The notes: generated from the sequence alone by a model not told the origin. Counted from the first letter of the stretch, positions 9,748-18,973 are shown. The stretch is DNA of 64,000 nucleotides from Halobaculum saliterrae (GCF_009831625.1 NZ_WUUS01000004.1:293869-357868), one strand, 5' to 3'. Numbers and translations are program-made.

Positions 9748-9908
9748 ACCCGTTCGTACGACGAACCGGCGTAAAAACCGGGCGCTCCCGTTTGGCCGTC
9801 GGTCGTCGGGGGCGATCGACCGACCGCGGGCGGCGGGCGACCCGGCGCGACCCCGCGAACCGCGCCGGATTCAGCACGCCTTTCACCGTGGCCCCGGAGC
9901 GTGCAGAC

Positions 9909-10535
9909 ATGGCCGACCACCGAATCCTGCTGCTCGGTCCCCCCGGGGCCGGGAAGGGAACCCAGGCGAAGCGACTCTCCGACGAGTACGACCTCGACCA
10001 CATCACGACGGGGGACGCGCTCCGGCAGAACAAGGACATGGAGACGGAGTACGGCACGCCCGGCGAGTTCATGGACGCCGGCGAGCTCGTCCCCGACCCC
10101 GTGGTCAACGAGATCGTCGTCGCCGCTCTGGAGGAGGCCGACGGGTTCGTCCTCGACGGCTACCCGCGCAACCTGGATCAGGCGGAGTTCCTGAGCGAGG
10201 AGACCGAACTCGACCACGTCGTCTTCCTCGACGTCCCCGAGGACGAACTGGTCGACCGACTCACCGGCCGCCGCGTGTGCGACGACTGCGGCGCCAACTA
10301 CCACGTCGAGTTCGACCGGCCCGAGGAGGCGGGCGTGTGCGACGAGTGCGGCGGCGAGCTGGTCCAGCGGGAGGACGACACCGAGGACACCGTCCGCGAG
10401 CGCCTGCGCGTCTACCGGGAGAACACCGAGCCGGTCGTCGAGCACTACCGCGAGGAGGGCGTGCTCGTCGAGGTGTCCGGGGAGGGGACGCCCGACGAGG
10501 TGTTCGAGAGTCTCAGCGACGTCGTCGAGAACTGA
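9909..10535 (+). CDS. adk: Adenylate kinase
   Basis: The 208-residue enzyme catalyses ATP + AMP to 2 ADP. The Walker A loop [10 protein letters not shown] lies at residues 9-18, the AMP-binding helices follow ([10 protein letters not shown]), and the DGYPRN motif sits near residue 80. The LID contains four cysteines in two pairs (CDDCGANY and CDECGG), indicating a zinc-type LID. This is the bacterial-like long form, usual in haloarchaea. ATG at 9909 is preceded by TTTCAC at 27 bp. In many archaea adk directly follows secY; here secY is about 30 kb away, while the DUF106 gene remains next door. Confidence 0.95.
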   Translation: MADHRILLLGPPGAGKGTQAKRLSDEYDLDHITTGDALRQNKDMETEYGTPGEFMDAGELVPDPVVNEIVVAALEEADGFVLDGYPRNLDQAEFLSEETELDHVVFLDVPEDELVDRLTGRRVCDDCGANYHVEFDRPEEAGVCDECGGELVQREDDTEDTVRERLRVYRENTEPVVEHYREEGVLVEVSGEGTPDEVFESLSDVVEN

Positions 10536-10634
10536 ACGACGGAAACCCTGCGGCGACGGCGCCGACCGCGACGCCTCGCCGGCGGCGCGACGAGAGTACA
10601 ACCTTCTTACGTTGCTGTCGCCTAGCCGGGTGCA

Positions 10635-11552
10635 ATGGCACGAATCGAGAAGCGCACTCGGGAGCTCGCCTCCGAGTCCGAGATGCGCGAGGCGATCGAA
10701 CTCGTCCTCGAGCGCGCGGAGGACGGCGAGATCCAGTGGGTCGACGTACGCGAGGACCTCACCAGCGGGCAGTGGGGCCGACTCATCGAGCGCGGGCTCC
10801 TCGAGGACGGCGAGACGGGCTTCGCGCTCGCCGACCGCGACGCGATCGAGGCCGGACTCGAGGCGCCGGGCGCCGACGACAGCGCGGGCGGCGGAAGCGA
10901 CGTGGAGCTCCCCGACTCCGAGGGGGCGTCCTGGAGCATCTACGACAAGGGCGCGGCCGTCGTGACGCTGTTGTTCTTCGTCGGCTACTCGTACGGACCG
11001 GTCCGCAGCATCGTCGGCGAGGCGATGGACGTGGTGCTCGGGCCGCTGCAGGACCTGTTGCCGCTGTACGCGGTCATCATGATCATCGCGACGCTCACCG
11101 GGCTGTACTCCACGCTCCTGCGCGCGAACCTGATGGACATGGACCGGATGGCCGCCTACCAACAGCGGATGAAGGACATCCAGGAGCGCCGCAAGGAGGC
11201 GAAGGAGCGCGGCGACGACGACGCCATGGAGGCCATTCAGGAGGAGCAGATGGAGGCCATGGGCGACCAGCTCGGCATGTTCAAGGAGCAGTTCCGCCCC
11301 ATGGTGTGGATCATGGTCCTGACCATCCCGGCGTTCCTGTGGATGTACTGGAAGATCGGCTTCCGGGGCGCCGAGGGGCAGCCCGGCCTCGACCTCCAGC
11401 CCATCGTCCTCCCCATAGCCGGCCAGGTCACGTGGACGGACACGCTGTTCGTCATGCCCACCTGGATCATCTGGTACTTCCTGTGCTCGATGGCGTTCAC
11501 CCAGATCATCCAGAAGGGACTCAACATCTCGATGTCGCCGTCGACGTCGTAA
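10635..11552 (+). CDS. DUF106 family membrane protein (Oxa1/YidC/EMC3 superfamily)
   Basis: The 305-residue protein has a soluble N-terminal region (1-95), then three membrane segments (about 100-120, 140-165 and 215-235) and a terminal one near 275-295. Between the first helices is a charged coiled segment (MAAYQQRMKDIQERRKEAKERG). This matches archaeal DUF106 proteins, which belong to the Oxa1/YidC/GET1/EMC3 membrane insertase superfamily. The expected role is co-translational membrane protein insertion, by homology. Its position after adk is conserved across haloarchaea. Confidence 0.85.
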   Translation: MARIEKRTRELASESEMREAIELVLERAEDGEIQWVDVREDLTSGQWGRLIERGLLEDGETGFALADRDAIEAGLEAPGADDSAGGGSDVELPDSEGASWSIYDKGAAVVTLLFFVGYSYGPVRSIVGEAMDVVLGPLQDLLPLYAVIMIIATLTGLYSTLLRANLMDMDRMAAYQQRMKDIQERRKEAKERGDDDAMEAIQEEQMEAMGDQLGMFKEQFRPMVWIMVLTIPAFLWMYWKIGFRGAEGQPGLDLQPIVLPIAGQVTWTDTLFVMPTWIIWYFLCSMAFTQIIQKGLNISMSPSTS

Positions 11553-11607
11553 CCCACACGTACCCGAGGGCGTCCGTTCTCACGTTCCCTCCTTCTTCAG
11601 TCGCTCC

Positions 11608-12306
11608 CTATCTCGTCGCCGTCTTCCACTCCCTGAGGCCGACGACCGCGCCGCCGTGCTCGGCGGGGTCGGCGTCGGTCGCCGCCCACACGAACATCGG
11701 CGCCACGTCCTCGGGGTCTCTGCCGCCCTGGTTCCCGGTGAGCGCGGTGTCGACCAACCCCAGATCGAGCGTCATCGCCGTCGCGTCGAGGTCGGCGTGC
11801 GCCTGCCGGACGACCGCCTCGGAGCCGGCCTTCGAGACGGCGTACGCGCCCATCCCCGGCTTCGGATCGCGGGCGACCGACCCCGAGGGCACGAGGACCC
11901 GTGCGTCCTCGTTCAGGTACGGAGCGGCCTCACGAACTGTGGCGAACACGCCCCGGACGTTCGTGCGAACGGTGTCGTCGAAGCGGCTGTACGGCTCGTC
12001 GTCGAGGGGCATCTCGCCGGGGGCGCCGTGGTTGACGGCGGCGTTGGCGACGACCACGTCGACCCCGGCGCGCTCGCCCGCGCGGTCGGCGTGTTCCATG
12101 AGCCGTTCGAGGTCGAACTCGTCACGCACGTCCGCCCGGAGGCCCGAGGCGGAGCCCGGGCGCGAGAGCGCGTCGACCGTCCCCTCGACTGCGTCGCCGT
12201 CGCGCGAGCAGACGACGACGTGAGCGCCCGCGTCGGCGAACGCCGAGGCAACGGCCCGTCCGACGCCGCGCGTTCCGCCGGTGACGACCGCGGTGGTTCC
12301 GTCCAT
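11608..12306 (-). CDS. Short-chain dehydrogenase/reductase
   Basis: The 232-residue SDR has the NAD(P)-binding motif TGGTRGVGRA at residues 9-18, NAA at 88-90, and catalytic Ser (SGS, 141-143), Tyr155 and Lys159 in AYAVSKAG. The loop CSR after the second strand suggests NADP(H) preference. The substrate is unknown. It converges with the DUF106 gene and is divergent from crtD, with 140 bp between, so a carotenoid link is possible but not shown. An ACTACC box about 27 bp upstream fits a leaderless transcript. Confidence 0.85.
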   Translation of the reverse strand: MDGTTAVVTGGTRGVGRAVASAFADAGAHVVVCSRDGDAVEGTVDALSRPGSASGLRADVRDEFDLERLMEHADRAGERAGVDVVVANAAVNHGAPGEMPLDDEPYSRFDDTVRTNVRGVFATVREAAPYLNEDARVLVPSGSVARDPKPGMGAYAVSKAGSEAVVRQAHADLDATAMTLDLGLVDTALTGNQGGRDPEDVAPMFVWAATDADPAEHGGAVVGLREWKTATR

Positions 12307-12363
12307 GGGATCGCCAGGGGCCGGCGGGAGGTAGTGGTTGCGGACCGCGGCGACGTGCGCGAC

Positions 12364-12386
12364 GGGCGATCGCCCTCCGTGGAGGG
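12364..12386. promoter_or_regulatory. Two overlapping perfect palindromes upstream of crtD
   Basis: GGGCGATCGCCC (12364-12375) and CCCTCC-GT-GGAGGG (12373-12386) overlap and end about 30 bp upstream of the crtD TATA box, in the SDR/crtD divergent gap. They are candidate operators. No known regulator is assigned. Confidence 0.4.
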
Positions 12387-12413
12387 ACCGATGGCGGCGA
12401 TGCTCGTGCGACC

Positions 12414-12422
12414 ATATTTATA
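12414..12422 (+). promoter_or_regulatory. TATA box of the crtD-lyeJ-cruF operon
   Basis: ATATTTATA, with TTTATA at 12417-12422 centred about 27 bp before the crtD ATG at 12447, is a strong haloarchaeal promoter giving an essentially leaderless mRNA. Confidence 0.8.
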
Positions 12423-12446
12423 CATCGCCCCGCCGTAACACGGTTA

Positions 12447-14030
12447 ATGCGCGAACCTCGTGACCGCTCCTCGCTCTCGGGGGAGGACGTGGTCGTGATC
12501 GGCGGCGGCTTCGGCGGGCTGTCGACGGCCTGCTATCTGGCCGACGCCGGCGCCGACGTGACCCTGCTGGAGAAGAACGAACAGCTCGGCGGCCGCGCCT
12601 CCGTGCTGGAGACGGACGGCTTCCGGTTCGACATGGGCCCGTCGTGGTACCTGATGCCCGACGTGTTCGAGACGTTCTTCGGCCACTTCGACCGGAAGCC
12701 GTCGGAGTACTACAGCCTCTCGCGGCTCGACCCGCACTACCGGATCTTCTTCAAGGACGGCGATCAGGTCGACATGGTCCCGGACCTCGAGGCGAACCGC
12801 GAGACGTTCGAGTCCTACGAGGCCGGCGCGGGCGACGCCTTCGACGACTACCTCCGCAAGTCCGAGCGGAACTACGAGATCGGGATGGAGCACTTCGTGT
12901 ACGAACACCGCGACGACCTCGCGGACTTCGTCGATCCCGACGTGCTGCGTTACTCGTGGGGGCTGTCGCTGCTCGGGACGATGCAGGACCACGTCGAGAG
13001 CTACTTCGACGAGCCGAAGCTCCAGCAGATCATGCAGTACACGCTGGTGTTCCTCGGCGGATCGCCGCACAACACGCCGGCGCTGTACAACCTCATGAGC
13101 CACGTCGACTTCAACCTCGGCGTCTACTACCCCGACGGCGGGCTCGGCGCCGTCGTGGACGGTATCGTCGAGCTGGGGTCGGAGTTGGGCGTCGAGTACG
13201 TGACGAACGCGCCCGTCACCGCGATCAAGGGACAACGCGGCGGCTTCAAGGTGGAGACGACGACCGCGGACCCCGGCGACGGGTTCGCGGAGGGCGCCGC
13301 CGTGGCGGACGGTGGTGCCTCCGCGGACGCCACGATCACCACCGGGTCCGGCGAGAGCTACTTCCCGGACCTCGTCGTCAGCGACGCCGACTACGCCCAC
13401 ACCGAGCAGGAGCTGCTCGCGCCGCGCAAGCGCCAGTACGACGCCGACTACTGGGAGTCGCGGACGTACGCGCCCTCCGCGTACCTCCTGTACATGGGCG
13501 TCGAGGGCGACGTGGAGGAGCTCGCCCACCACACGCTCGTGCTTCCGACAGACTGGGACGAGCACTTCGAGCAGATCTTCGAGGAGCCCGCGTGGCCCGA
13601 CGACCCCGCCTACTACCTCTGTGTTCCCTCGAAGACCGACGACACCGTCGCTCCCGAGGGGCACTCGAACCTGTTCGTCCTCGTTCCGATCGCGGCGGGG
13701 CTGGAGGACACGCCGGAACTGCGGAGCCGGTACCGGCAGCAGGTCCTCGACGATATCGCCGAGAACACGGGCGTCGACCTCCGCGACCGGATCGTCCTCG
13801 AGGAGGAGTTCTGCGTCGACGACTTCGCGGGGCGCTACAACTCGATGAAGGGATCGGCGCTGGGTCTCGCGCACACGCTGCGCCAGACGGCGCCGTTCCG
13901 CCCCGGCCACGAGTCCTCGAAGGTGGACGGCCTGTACTTCACCGGGTCGACGACGACCCCCGGGATCGGCGTCCCGATGTGTCTCATCTCGGGACTGCTC
14001 ACGGCCGAGACGATGGGCGAGTCCGCCTGA
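12447..14030 (+). CDS. crtD: Carotenoid 3,4-desaturase (phytoene desaturase family)
   Basis: The 527-residue FAD enzyme has an N-terminal dinucleotide fold (VVVIGGGFGGLSTACYLADA) and the C-terminal CrtI-family signature GLYFTGSTTTPGIGVPM. In bacterioruberin synthesis CrtD introduces the 3,4 double bonds as C5 units are added to lycopene. The gene order crtD-lyeJ-cruF matches the characterised Haloarcula japonica cluster, which favours CrtD over a phytoene desaturase CrtI; sequence alone cannot exclude the latter. It is the first gene of a three-gene operon. Confidence 0.9.
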   Translation: MREPRDRSSLSGEDVVVIGGGFGGLSTACYLADAGADVTLLEKNEQLGGRASVLETDGFRFDMGPSWYLMPDVFETFFGHFDRKPSEYYSLSRLDPHYRIFFKDGDQVDMVPDLEANRETFESYEAGAGDAFDDYLRKSERNYEIGMEHFVYEHRDDLADFVDPDVLRYSWGLSLLGTMQDHVESYFDEPKLQQIMQYTLVFLGGSPHNTPALYNLMSHVDFNLGVYYPDGGLGAVVDGIVELGSELGVEYVTNAPVTAIKGQRGGFKVETTTADPGDGFAEGAAVADGGASADATITTGSGESYFPDLVVSDADYAHTEQELLAPRKRQYDADYWESRTYAPSAYLLYMGVEGDVEELAHHTLVLPTDWDEHFEQIFEEPAWPDDPAYYLCVPSKTDDTVAPEGHSNLFVLVPIAAGLEDTPELRSRYRQQVLDDIAENTGVDLRDRIVLEEEFCVDDFAGRYNSMKGSALGLAHTLRQTAPFRPGHESSKVDGLYFTGSTTTPGIGVPMCLISGLLTAETMGESA

Positions 14031-14038
14031 CCGCGCCC

Positions 14039-14995
14039 ATGACGACCGCAGTCGACCCCGGCGATCCGGGGGACGCGACCGATCCGGCGGACACCGACGC
14101 GACGGATTCGGCCGACGCCGACGCGACCGATCGGCCCGCCGGCGCCGTCGCGAGCGCGCGCTACCTCCTGAAGCTCTCGCGCCCGCGCTTCTGGCTGTAC
14201 CTCGCGGGGCCGATCGTCGTCGGGGTCGCCTTCGGCGCGACGACCGTGCCGGGGCTGTTCCGCCCCGAGAACTTCCTCCTGTTCGGCTACTTCCTCCTCC
14301 CGGCGAACCTGTTCCTCTACGGCGTGAACGACGTGTTCGACCGCGACGTCGACGAGGATAACCCGAAGAAGGAGGGTCGGGAGGTCCGCTACGGGGGCGA
14401 CCCGGTCGTCCCCGCGGTCGTCGTCGCGTCGCTGGCGCTGGGAGCGGGAACGTTCGCGATCACGCCGCGGGTCGCGTGGCCGTTCCTCGCCGGGTTCTTC
14501 CTCCTCGGCGCGCAGTACTCGGCGCCGCCGCTCCGGTTCAAGACGACGCCGTTGCTGGATTCGGTCTCGAACGGTCTGTACGTCCTCCCGGGCGCCGCCG
14601 CGTACGCGCTGGTCGCGGGAGCCGCCCCGCCGACCGCGGCGCTCGCGGGCGCGTGGCTGTGGGCGATGGGGATGCACACGTTCTCGGCGATCCCCGACAT
14701 CGAGCCGGACCGCGCGGCGGGCATCCGGACGACCGCGACCGCGCTCGGCGAGCCGCGGACACTCGCGTACTGCGCGGCCTGTTGGCTCGCCGCGGCGGGC
14801 GCGTTCGCGGCGGTCGACCCGCGGATCGGCGCGGTGCTGCTCGCGTACCCGGCGCTCGTGGCGGTCGTCCGGTTCGCGGGCGTCGCGATCGACCGCGCGT
14901 ACTGGTGGTTCCCGGCGATCAACACCGTCGTCGGCGCCGTGCTCACGATGGGCGCGCTCACGCGGATCGTTCCCCCGGAGGCGGTGCTGTCGTGA
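14039..14995 (+). CDS. lyeJ: Lycopene elongase/hydratase (UbiA-type prenyltransferase)
   Basis: The 318-residue membrane enzyme has an acidic N-terminal tail (1-38) and about eight helices. The two Asp-rich prenyl-diphosphate sites are NDVFDRDVDED (97-107) and IPDIEPDRAAGIRTT (218-232). LyeJ adds DMAPP-derived C5 units to both ends of lycopene and hydrates the 1,2 position, giving C50 precursors of bacterioruberin. The ATG lies 8 bp after the crtD stop, and its stop overlaps the cruF GTG (GTGA). Confidence 0.92.
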   Translation: MTTAVDPGDPGDATDPADTDATDSADADATDRPAGAVASARYLLKLSRPRFWLYLAGPIVVGVAFGATTVPGLFRPENFLLFGYFLLPANLFLYGVNDVFDRDVDEDNPKKEGREVRYGGDPVVPAVVVASLALGAGTFAITPRVAWPFLAGFFLLGAQYSAPPLRFKTTPLLDSVSNGLYVLPGAAAYALVAGAAPPTAALAGAWLWAMGMHTFSAIPDIEPDRAAGIRTTATALGEPRTLAYCAACWLAAAGAFAAVDPRIGAVLLAYPALVAVVRFAGVAIDRAYWWFPAINTVVGAVLTMGALTRIVPPEAVLS

Positions 14996-15909
14996 GCCCC
15001 GGGACCGGGATCGGACGGGTCGCTGCCCTCCGCGAGGCGATGCCCGCCGACCGCCGCGAGGCGGAGGCGCGCCTCGACGCGCTCGTGCGCGAGAACCGCT
15101 TCACCATCTCGGTCGTGTTCCCGGTCGTGGGGGCGATACTCCTCGTCGCCAGCGCGGAGGGCGCGTTCGCGGGCACCCCGCTGGAACCGCTGGCGTTCAA
15201 CGGGGGCATGATCCTGCTCGGCACGCTCGTGATGCGCTCCCCGCTGGTCGTCGGGCTCGCGCCGCTGGTCGGCCGTCGAGAGCTCGCGGGGATCGGGCTG
15301 CTGTCGGCGTACGCGTACGCCATCGAGTACGTCGGCGTGACCACGGGCTGGCCCTACGGCGAGTTCGAGTACCTCGTCGCGCTCGGTCCGGAGCTGGCCG
15401 GCGTCCCCCTCGGACTGCCGGTGTTCTTCCTCCCGCTCGTAGCCAACGCCTATCTCCTGAGTCTGCTCCTGCTCGGCGACCGCGCGGAGCGCACGGCGGT
15501 CCGGCTGTTGGCGGTCATCTCGCTCGTGTTCGTCATGGACGTGGTGCTGGACCCGGGCGCCGTCGCGCTCGGCTTCTGGGCGTACGAGGGCGTCGCCGAC
15601 GCGGGCGCGCTCGGCGTGTTCTCGGGGGCGGGCTTCTACGGCGTCCCGCTCTCGAACTACGCCGGCTGGGTCGTCTCCGCGACCGTCGCCGTCGTCGTGC
15701 TCGACGCCGCCTTCGACCGCGGCGCGCTACGGGAGCGACTCGCCGAGTGCGATTTCATGCTCGACGACATGGTGAGCTTCGTGCTGCTGTGGGGCGGGGT
15801 GAACGTGTGGTTCCTCAACCCCGTCGCCGCCGCGGTCGCGGCCGGCATCGGCGTCGGGCTGGTCCGGGCGGACCGGTTCGACGCGTCGCTGTTGCGGCAG
15901 GCGTTCTGA
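14992..15909 (+). CDS. cruF: C50 carotenoid 2'',3''-hydratase (bisanhydrobacterioruberin hydratase)
   Basis: The 305-residue integral membrane protein has about seven helices. Family landmarks include AYAIEYVGVTTGWPYGEFEY, FVMDVVLDPGAVALGFWAYE and GFYGVPLSNYAGW, in which the Glu and Asp within helices are the probable catalytic acids. CruF hydrates the terminal double bonds of bisanhydrobacterioruberin to give bacterioruberin, the red membrane pigment of haloarchaea. The GTG start overlaps the lyeJ stop. It is convergent with crtB (49 bp gap). Confidence 0.92.
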   Translation: MSPGTGIGRVAALREAMPADRREAEARLDALVRENRFTISVVFPVVGAILLVASAEGAFAGTPLEPLAFNGGMILLGTLVMRSPLVVGLAPLVGRRELAGIGLLSAYAYAIEYVGVTTGWPYGEFEYLVALGPELAGVPLGLPVFFLPLVANAYLLSLLLLGDRAERTAVRLLAVISLVFVMDVVLDPGAVALGFWAYEGVADAGALGVFSGAGFYGVPLSNYAGWVVSATVAVVVLDAAFDRGALRERLAECDFMLDDMVSFVLLWGGVNVWFLNPVAAAVAAGIGVGLVRADRFDASLLRQAF

Positions 15910-15958
15910 GGAAGCGATCGCGGCGGCGACCGGACCGACCGCGGAACGCCTTCGCCGG

Positions 15959-16918
15959 TCAGCGCGCCGGGACGCGGTCGGCGTGGCCGGCGCCCGAGCG
16001 GTTCGACTCGCTGTCGCCGTACGGGACACAGGAGACGCGCCGGAACACCGTCTCGGGGTCCTTGCACCGGAACCACGCCCAGCGCGTCCTGACGAACAGC
16101 TTGAGCTTGCGGTACGTGCTCAGCTCCGGCGTCGCCGAGAGGGTATCGAAGCCCCGTTCGCGGATGAGCGCGTGGTGCTCCGCGTACAGCACCGACGCGA
16201 GCAGCACGGCGAACTGGCAGTCCTCTGGGAGGTACTTGATGCCCGCGACGCCCTGCTTGTACAGCGACTCCGCGCGGCGTACCTCGTGGCGCATCACGGC
16301 CTCGACGCGCTCGTCGAACTCGAAGCGCTTGATCTGCGCCTCCGTGACGTCGTACTCGCGCAGGGTCTCCTGCGGGAGGTACACCCGGTCCAGCTCCACC
16401 ACGTCCTCGCGCACGTCGCGCAGGAAGTTCGAGAGCTGGAACGCGTCGCCGAGCGCCGTCGCGTGCGGGAGGGCGGCCTCGGGCTCGTCGGGGTCCATCA
16501 CCGCGGTCATCATCCGGCCCACCGCGGAGGCGGAGCCGTCCATGTACGCCTCCAAGTCCTCGTACGTCTCGTAGCGGTCGGTGTCGATGTCCGAGCGCAT
16601 CGCCTCGATGAACGTCTCGACGTCCTCCTCGGCGATGTCGTGCTCGTCGCACAGCTCCGCGAACGCCGAGAGGACGGCGTCGTCCGTCTCCTCGCGGCCG
16701 AGCGCGGCGTCCCGGAGGCGATCCAGCTCCCGGCGCTGTTCGTCCGGCGGTCCCGTCTCCGCGCCGTCGACGATCTCGTCGGCGACTCGGAAGAACGCGT
16801 ACAGCACGTACGTCGGCTCTCGAACCCGTTCCGGCAGCACCCGGGTCGCGAAGTGGAACGTCTTCCCCGTGCGCTGTTGAATGCGCTTGCTTCGGGCGAT
16901 CTGGTCGTCGTCTACCAT
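15959..16918 (-). CDS. crtB: Phytoene synthase
   Basis: The 319-residue soluble squalene/phytoene synthase condenses two geranylgeranyl diphosphates to phytoene, the entry step to C40/C50 carotenoids. Both Asp-rich motifs are present: DEIVD at 47-51 and LRDVREDV with D168 and D172. YVLYAFFRVADE and FQLSNFLRDVRED are diagnostic. The C-terminal ~25 residues are hydrophilic and less conserved. It faces the crtD-lyeJ-cruF operon tail to tail, so the cluster holds both the first and the last steps; lycopene-forming steps beyond crtD are not here. Confidence 0.95.
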   Translation of the reverse strand: MVDDDQIARSKRIQQRTGKTFHFATRVLPERVREPTYVLYAFFRVADEIVDGAETGPPDEQRRELDRLRDAALGREETDDAVLSAFAELCDEHDIAEEDVETFIEAMRSDIDTDRYETYEDLEAYMDGSASAVGRMMTAVMDPDEPEAALPHATALGDAFQLSNFLRDVREDVVELDRVYLPQETLREYDVTEAQIKRFEFDERVEAVMRHEVRRAESLYKQGVAGIKYLPEDCQFAVLLASVLYAEHHALIRERGFDTLSATPELSTYRKLKLFVRTRWAWFRCKDPETVFRRVSCVPYGDSESNRSGAGHADRVPAR

Positions 16919-16969
16919 CGTCCCTCCGGCGCGGCCCCCGCGCTGGTAGCGCTATCCCGTCCTCGCATC

Positions 16970-16982
16970 TGAGTGAAACTCA
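16970..16982. promoter_or_regulatory. Palindrome TGAGT-GAA-ACTCA at the predicted crtB transcription start
   Basis: A perfect 5-bp inverted repeat with a 3-bp spacer sits about 26 bp downstream of GTTAT (minus strand, 17000-17004), the best TATA candidate for crtB. It would therefore overlap the transcription start, which suits a repressor site. This is inference. Confidence 0.4.
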
Positions 16983-17113
16983 CTAGGGCCGCCGACACCA
17001 TAACAGTTGGTGCCGGTCGTGGCCTGCGGTTTTCGCCCCCGTGAGCGCCATCATCGAACGTGGAACGGTCACCTAGGACCCGCCCCACGGTCGACCCTCG
17101 AGGCGATCACCGT

Positions 17114-17251
17114 CTATCCGTAGAACGGGTCGGAACAGTCGAAGACGACGCCGTGTCGCGGGCAGACGTACTCGCAGTGGCGGTGAACCATCGACGCCCC
17201 ACAGTACGGACAGGGCCGCGTCCGCTTCGTCGCCCCCTCGTCGTCGCTCAT
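17114..17251 (-). CDS. HVO_2523-type small zinc-finger protein
   Basis: The 45-residue protein is MSDDEGATKRTRPCPYCG at its N-terminus. It holds a CPYC pair (residues 14 and 17), then C26 and C30 with nearby histidines, and ends FDCSDPFYG. The CPxC...C...C pattern is that of the haloarchaeal zinc-finger micro-proteins, and its place beside crtB corresponds to HVO_2523 of Haloferax. Function is unknown; nucleic-acid or protein binding is typical of the type. Small size makes it easy to miss in annotation. Confidence 0.75.
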   Translation of the reverse strand: MSDDEGATKRTRPCPYCGASMVHRHCEYVCPRHGVVFDCSDPFYG

Positions 17252-17336
17252 CGGTTCCAACTCGTCCTCCCACGACAAAGCGGTTCGGAAGCGCGGTCGG
17301 ACCGGTCCGACGGCGGGTCCCCCGCAGCCGCACCCG

Positions 17337-17342
17337 TTTTAT
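17337..17342 (+). promoter_or_regulatory. TATA-like box for molybdopterin oxidoreductase
   Basis: TTTTAT lies about 27 bp before the ATG at 17367, consistent with a leaderless mRNA. Confidence 0.65.
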
Positions 17343-17366
17343 CCGTGGGAACCGTTGGGTAGCTGA

Positions 17367-18917
17367 ATGGACCTCCGCCCCGCTCGCTCCTCTCGTCGGA
17401 CCGCGATCGCCGCCGAGGTCGCCGTCGCCGTCGCCTCCGGAGTCGCCGTCGCGGCGGGCACGTTCCTCGTCGTCGGGTTCTCCCCCCGCTGGGTCGTCGT
17501 CGCGATCGCCCAGACGGTGCTGCTCGCGCTGCCCGACGCGGCGCTCGCGGCCGGCATTCAGGGGCTCGGGAGCACGGCCCAGCCGCTGCTCGTCGCCGGG
17601 GCGGCCGGGCTCGCGGTGGCGCTGTTCGGGACGCTCGCGTGGGTCGCCCGACGGGTCGGCCGGACTGCCGACAGGGAGCGGGCGGAGGTCGTCTTCCTCG
17701 TCGGCACGCTTCAGGCGCTCGCGGCGTTCCTGCTGTCGATATCGCCGGTCGCGGCCGTCGTCGGGGGCGCGTTCGGCGCGGCGGTCGTGGGGCTGGCGGG
17801 GGAGATCACGACCGGAACGGACGACGTGTCTCCGGCCCGCCGCGGACTGTTGCGATCGGCGGGCGTCGCGGCGACGGCGGTGGGACTCGCCGGGGCCGGG
17901 CCGCTCGCGCGGGCGGTCGGCGGGGGAACCGGCGACGGGTCGGAAGCGGTCGATCCCGATCCGCTCGTCGAGCGACTGCTCGGGACGGCCGCCGACCGCT
18001 CGTTCGACCTCGCGGGCGCGGAGCCGCTCGTCTCGGAGTCGTTCTACGTGGTGGACAAGAACGCCGCCGACCCCAGGGTCGACCCCGAGACGTGGTCGCT
18101 CCGGGTCACCGGCGCCGTCGACGAGGAGGTCGAGGTCGACCTCGGCGCGGTCGAGTCGCGGCCCGCCGAACATCGCTTCGTCACCCTCCGGTGCGTCGGC
18201 GACGAGGTCAACGGGCGGAAGGCGGACACCGCGGCGTGGACGGGCGTTCCAATCGCTGACCTCCTCGAGGAGGCGGGCGTTCGTCCCGACAGCTGCTGTG
18301 TCATGTTGCGCGCCGCGGACGACTACTACGAGGAGTTCCCGCTGTCGGCGCTCAGGGAGGGCCTGCTCGCGTACCGGATGAACGGGCGGCCGCTCCCGCG
18401 ACAGCACGGCGCGCCGGTCCGGGCGCTGATCCCGGGCCACTGGGGAGAGATCAACGTGAAGTGGCTCACCGAGATCGAGATCCTCGAGGAGGAGGCGACG
18501 GGCTACTGGGAGGAGCGCGGCTGGCACGGCACGGGCCCCGTCTCGACGGTGGCGAAGCTCCATCACGTCGAGACCGATGACGGCGCGGTCTCCGTCGGCG
18601 GCCACGCCTACGCCGGAACCCGCGGCGTCTCCGCCGTCGAGGTGTCGACCGACGGCGGCGACACGTGGTCGGAGGCCGACCTCACCGACCGGCTCCCGGG
18701 GCCGACTCCCGCCGACGCCGACCCCGACGACTCGGACGCCGTCGGCGGCGAGGCCGCGGACGCATGGCGCGGCTGGCGCTACGAGTACGAGGCCGACCGG
18801 GAACACGAGGTCGTCGTCCGCGCCGTCGAGGAGGACGGCACCGTCCAGCCCGCCGCGGAGCGCGACCCGTACCCCCGCGGCGCCTCCGGGCGGGTGAGCC
18901 GGACGATCCGCCCCTGA
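17367..18917 (+). CDS. Membrane-anchored sulfite oxidase-type molybdopterin oxidoreductase
   Basis: The 516-residue protein has four to five N-terminal membrane segments (about 13-140), then a twin-Arg-like sequence (SPARRGLLRSAGVAATAV, near 153) that leads into a soluble domain. The Moco domain spans about 205-385: the molybdenum-ligand cysteine is C276 in FVTLRCVGDE, followed by GHWGEINVKWLTEIE. A C-terminal dimerisation-type beta domain follows. By homology it oxidises or reduces a small substrate outside the membrane; electron donor and substrate are unknown. The helices plus internal Tat-like motif suggest an extracytoplasmic active site. Confidence 0.85.
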   Translation: MDLRPARSSRRTAIAAEVAVAVASGVAVAAGTFLVVGFSPRWVVVAIAQTVLLALPDAALAAGIQGLGSTAQPLLVAGAAGLAVALFGTLAWVARRVGRTADRERAEVVFLVGTLQALAAFLLSISPVAAVVGGAFGAAVVGLAGEITTGTDDVSPARRGLLRSAGVAATAVGLAGAGPLARAVGGGTGDGSEAVDPDPLVERLLGTAADRSFDLAGAEPLVSESFYVVDKNAADPRVDPETWSLRVTGAVDEEVEVDLGAVESRPAEHRFVTLRCVGDEVNGRKADTAAWTGVPIADLLEEAGVRPDSCCVMLRAADDYYEEFPLSALREGLLAYRMNGRPLPRQHGAPVRALIPGHWGEINVKWLTEIEILEEEATGYWEERGWHGTGPVSTVAKLHHVETDDGAVSVGGHAYAGTRGVSAVEVSTDGGDTWSEADLTDRLPGPTPADADPDDSDAVGGEAADAWRGWRYEYEADREHEVVVRAVEEDGTVQPAAERDPYPRGASGRVSRTIRP

Positions 18918-18973
18918 GTGGGTCGGACCGACCGCCGACTCCGACCGGCGAATCGCTCCGCCGATCGGAGCCG

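Noticed and set aside
12644..14995. 783-aa plus-strand open frame over crtD and lyeJ
   Set aside because: Its first half is an Arg-rich shadow of crtD; only the in-frame lyeJ part is real.
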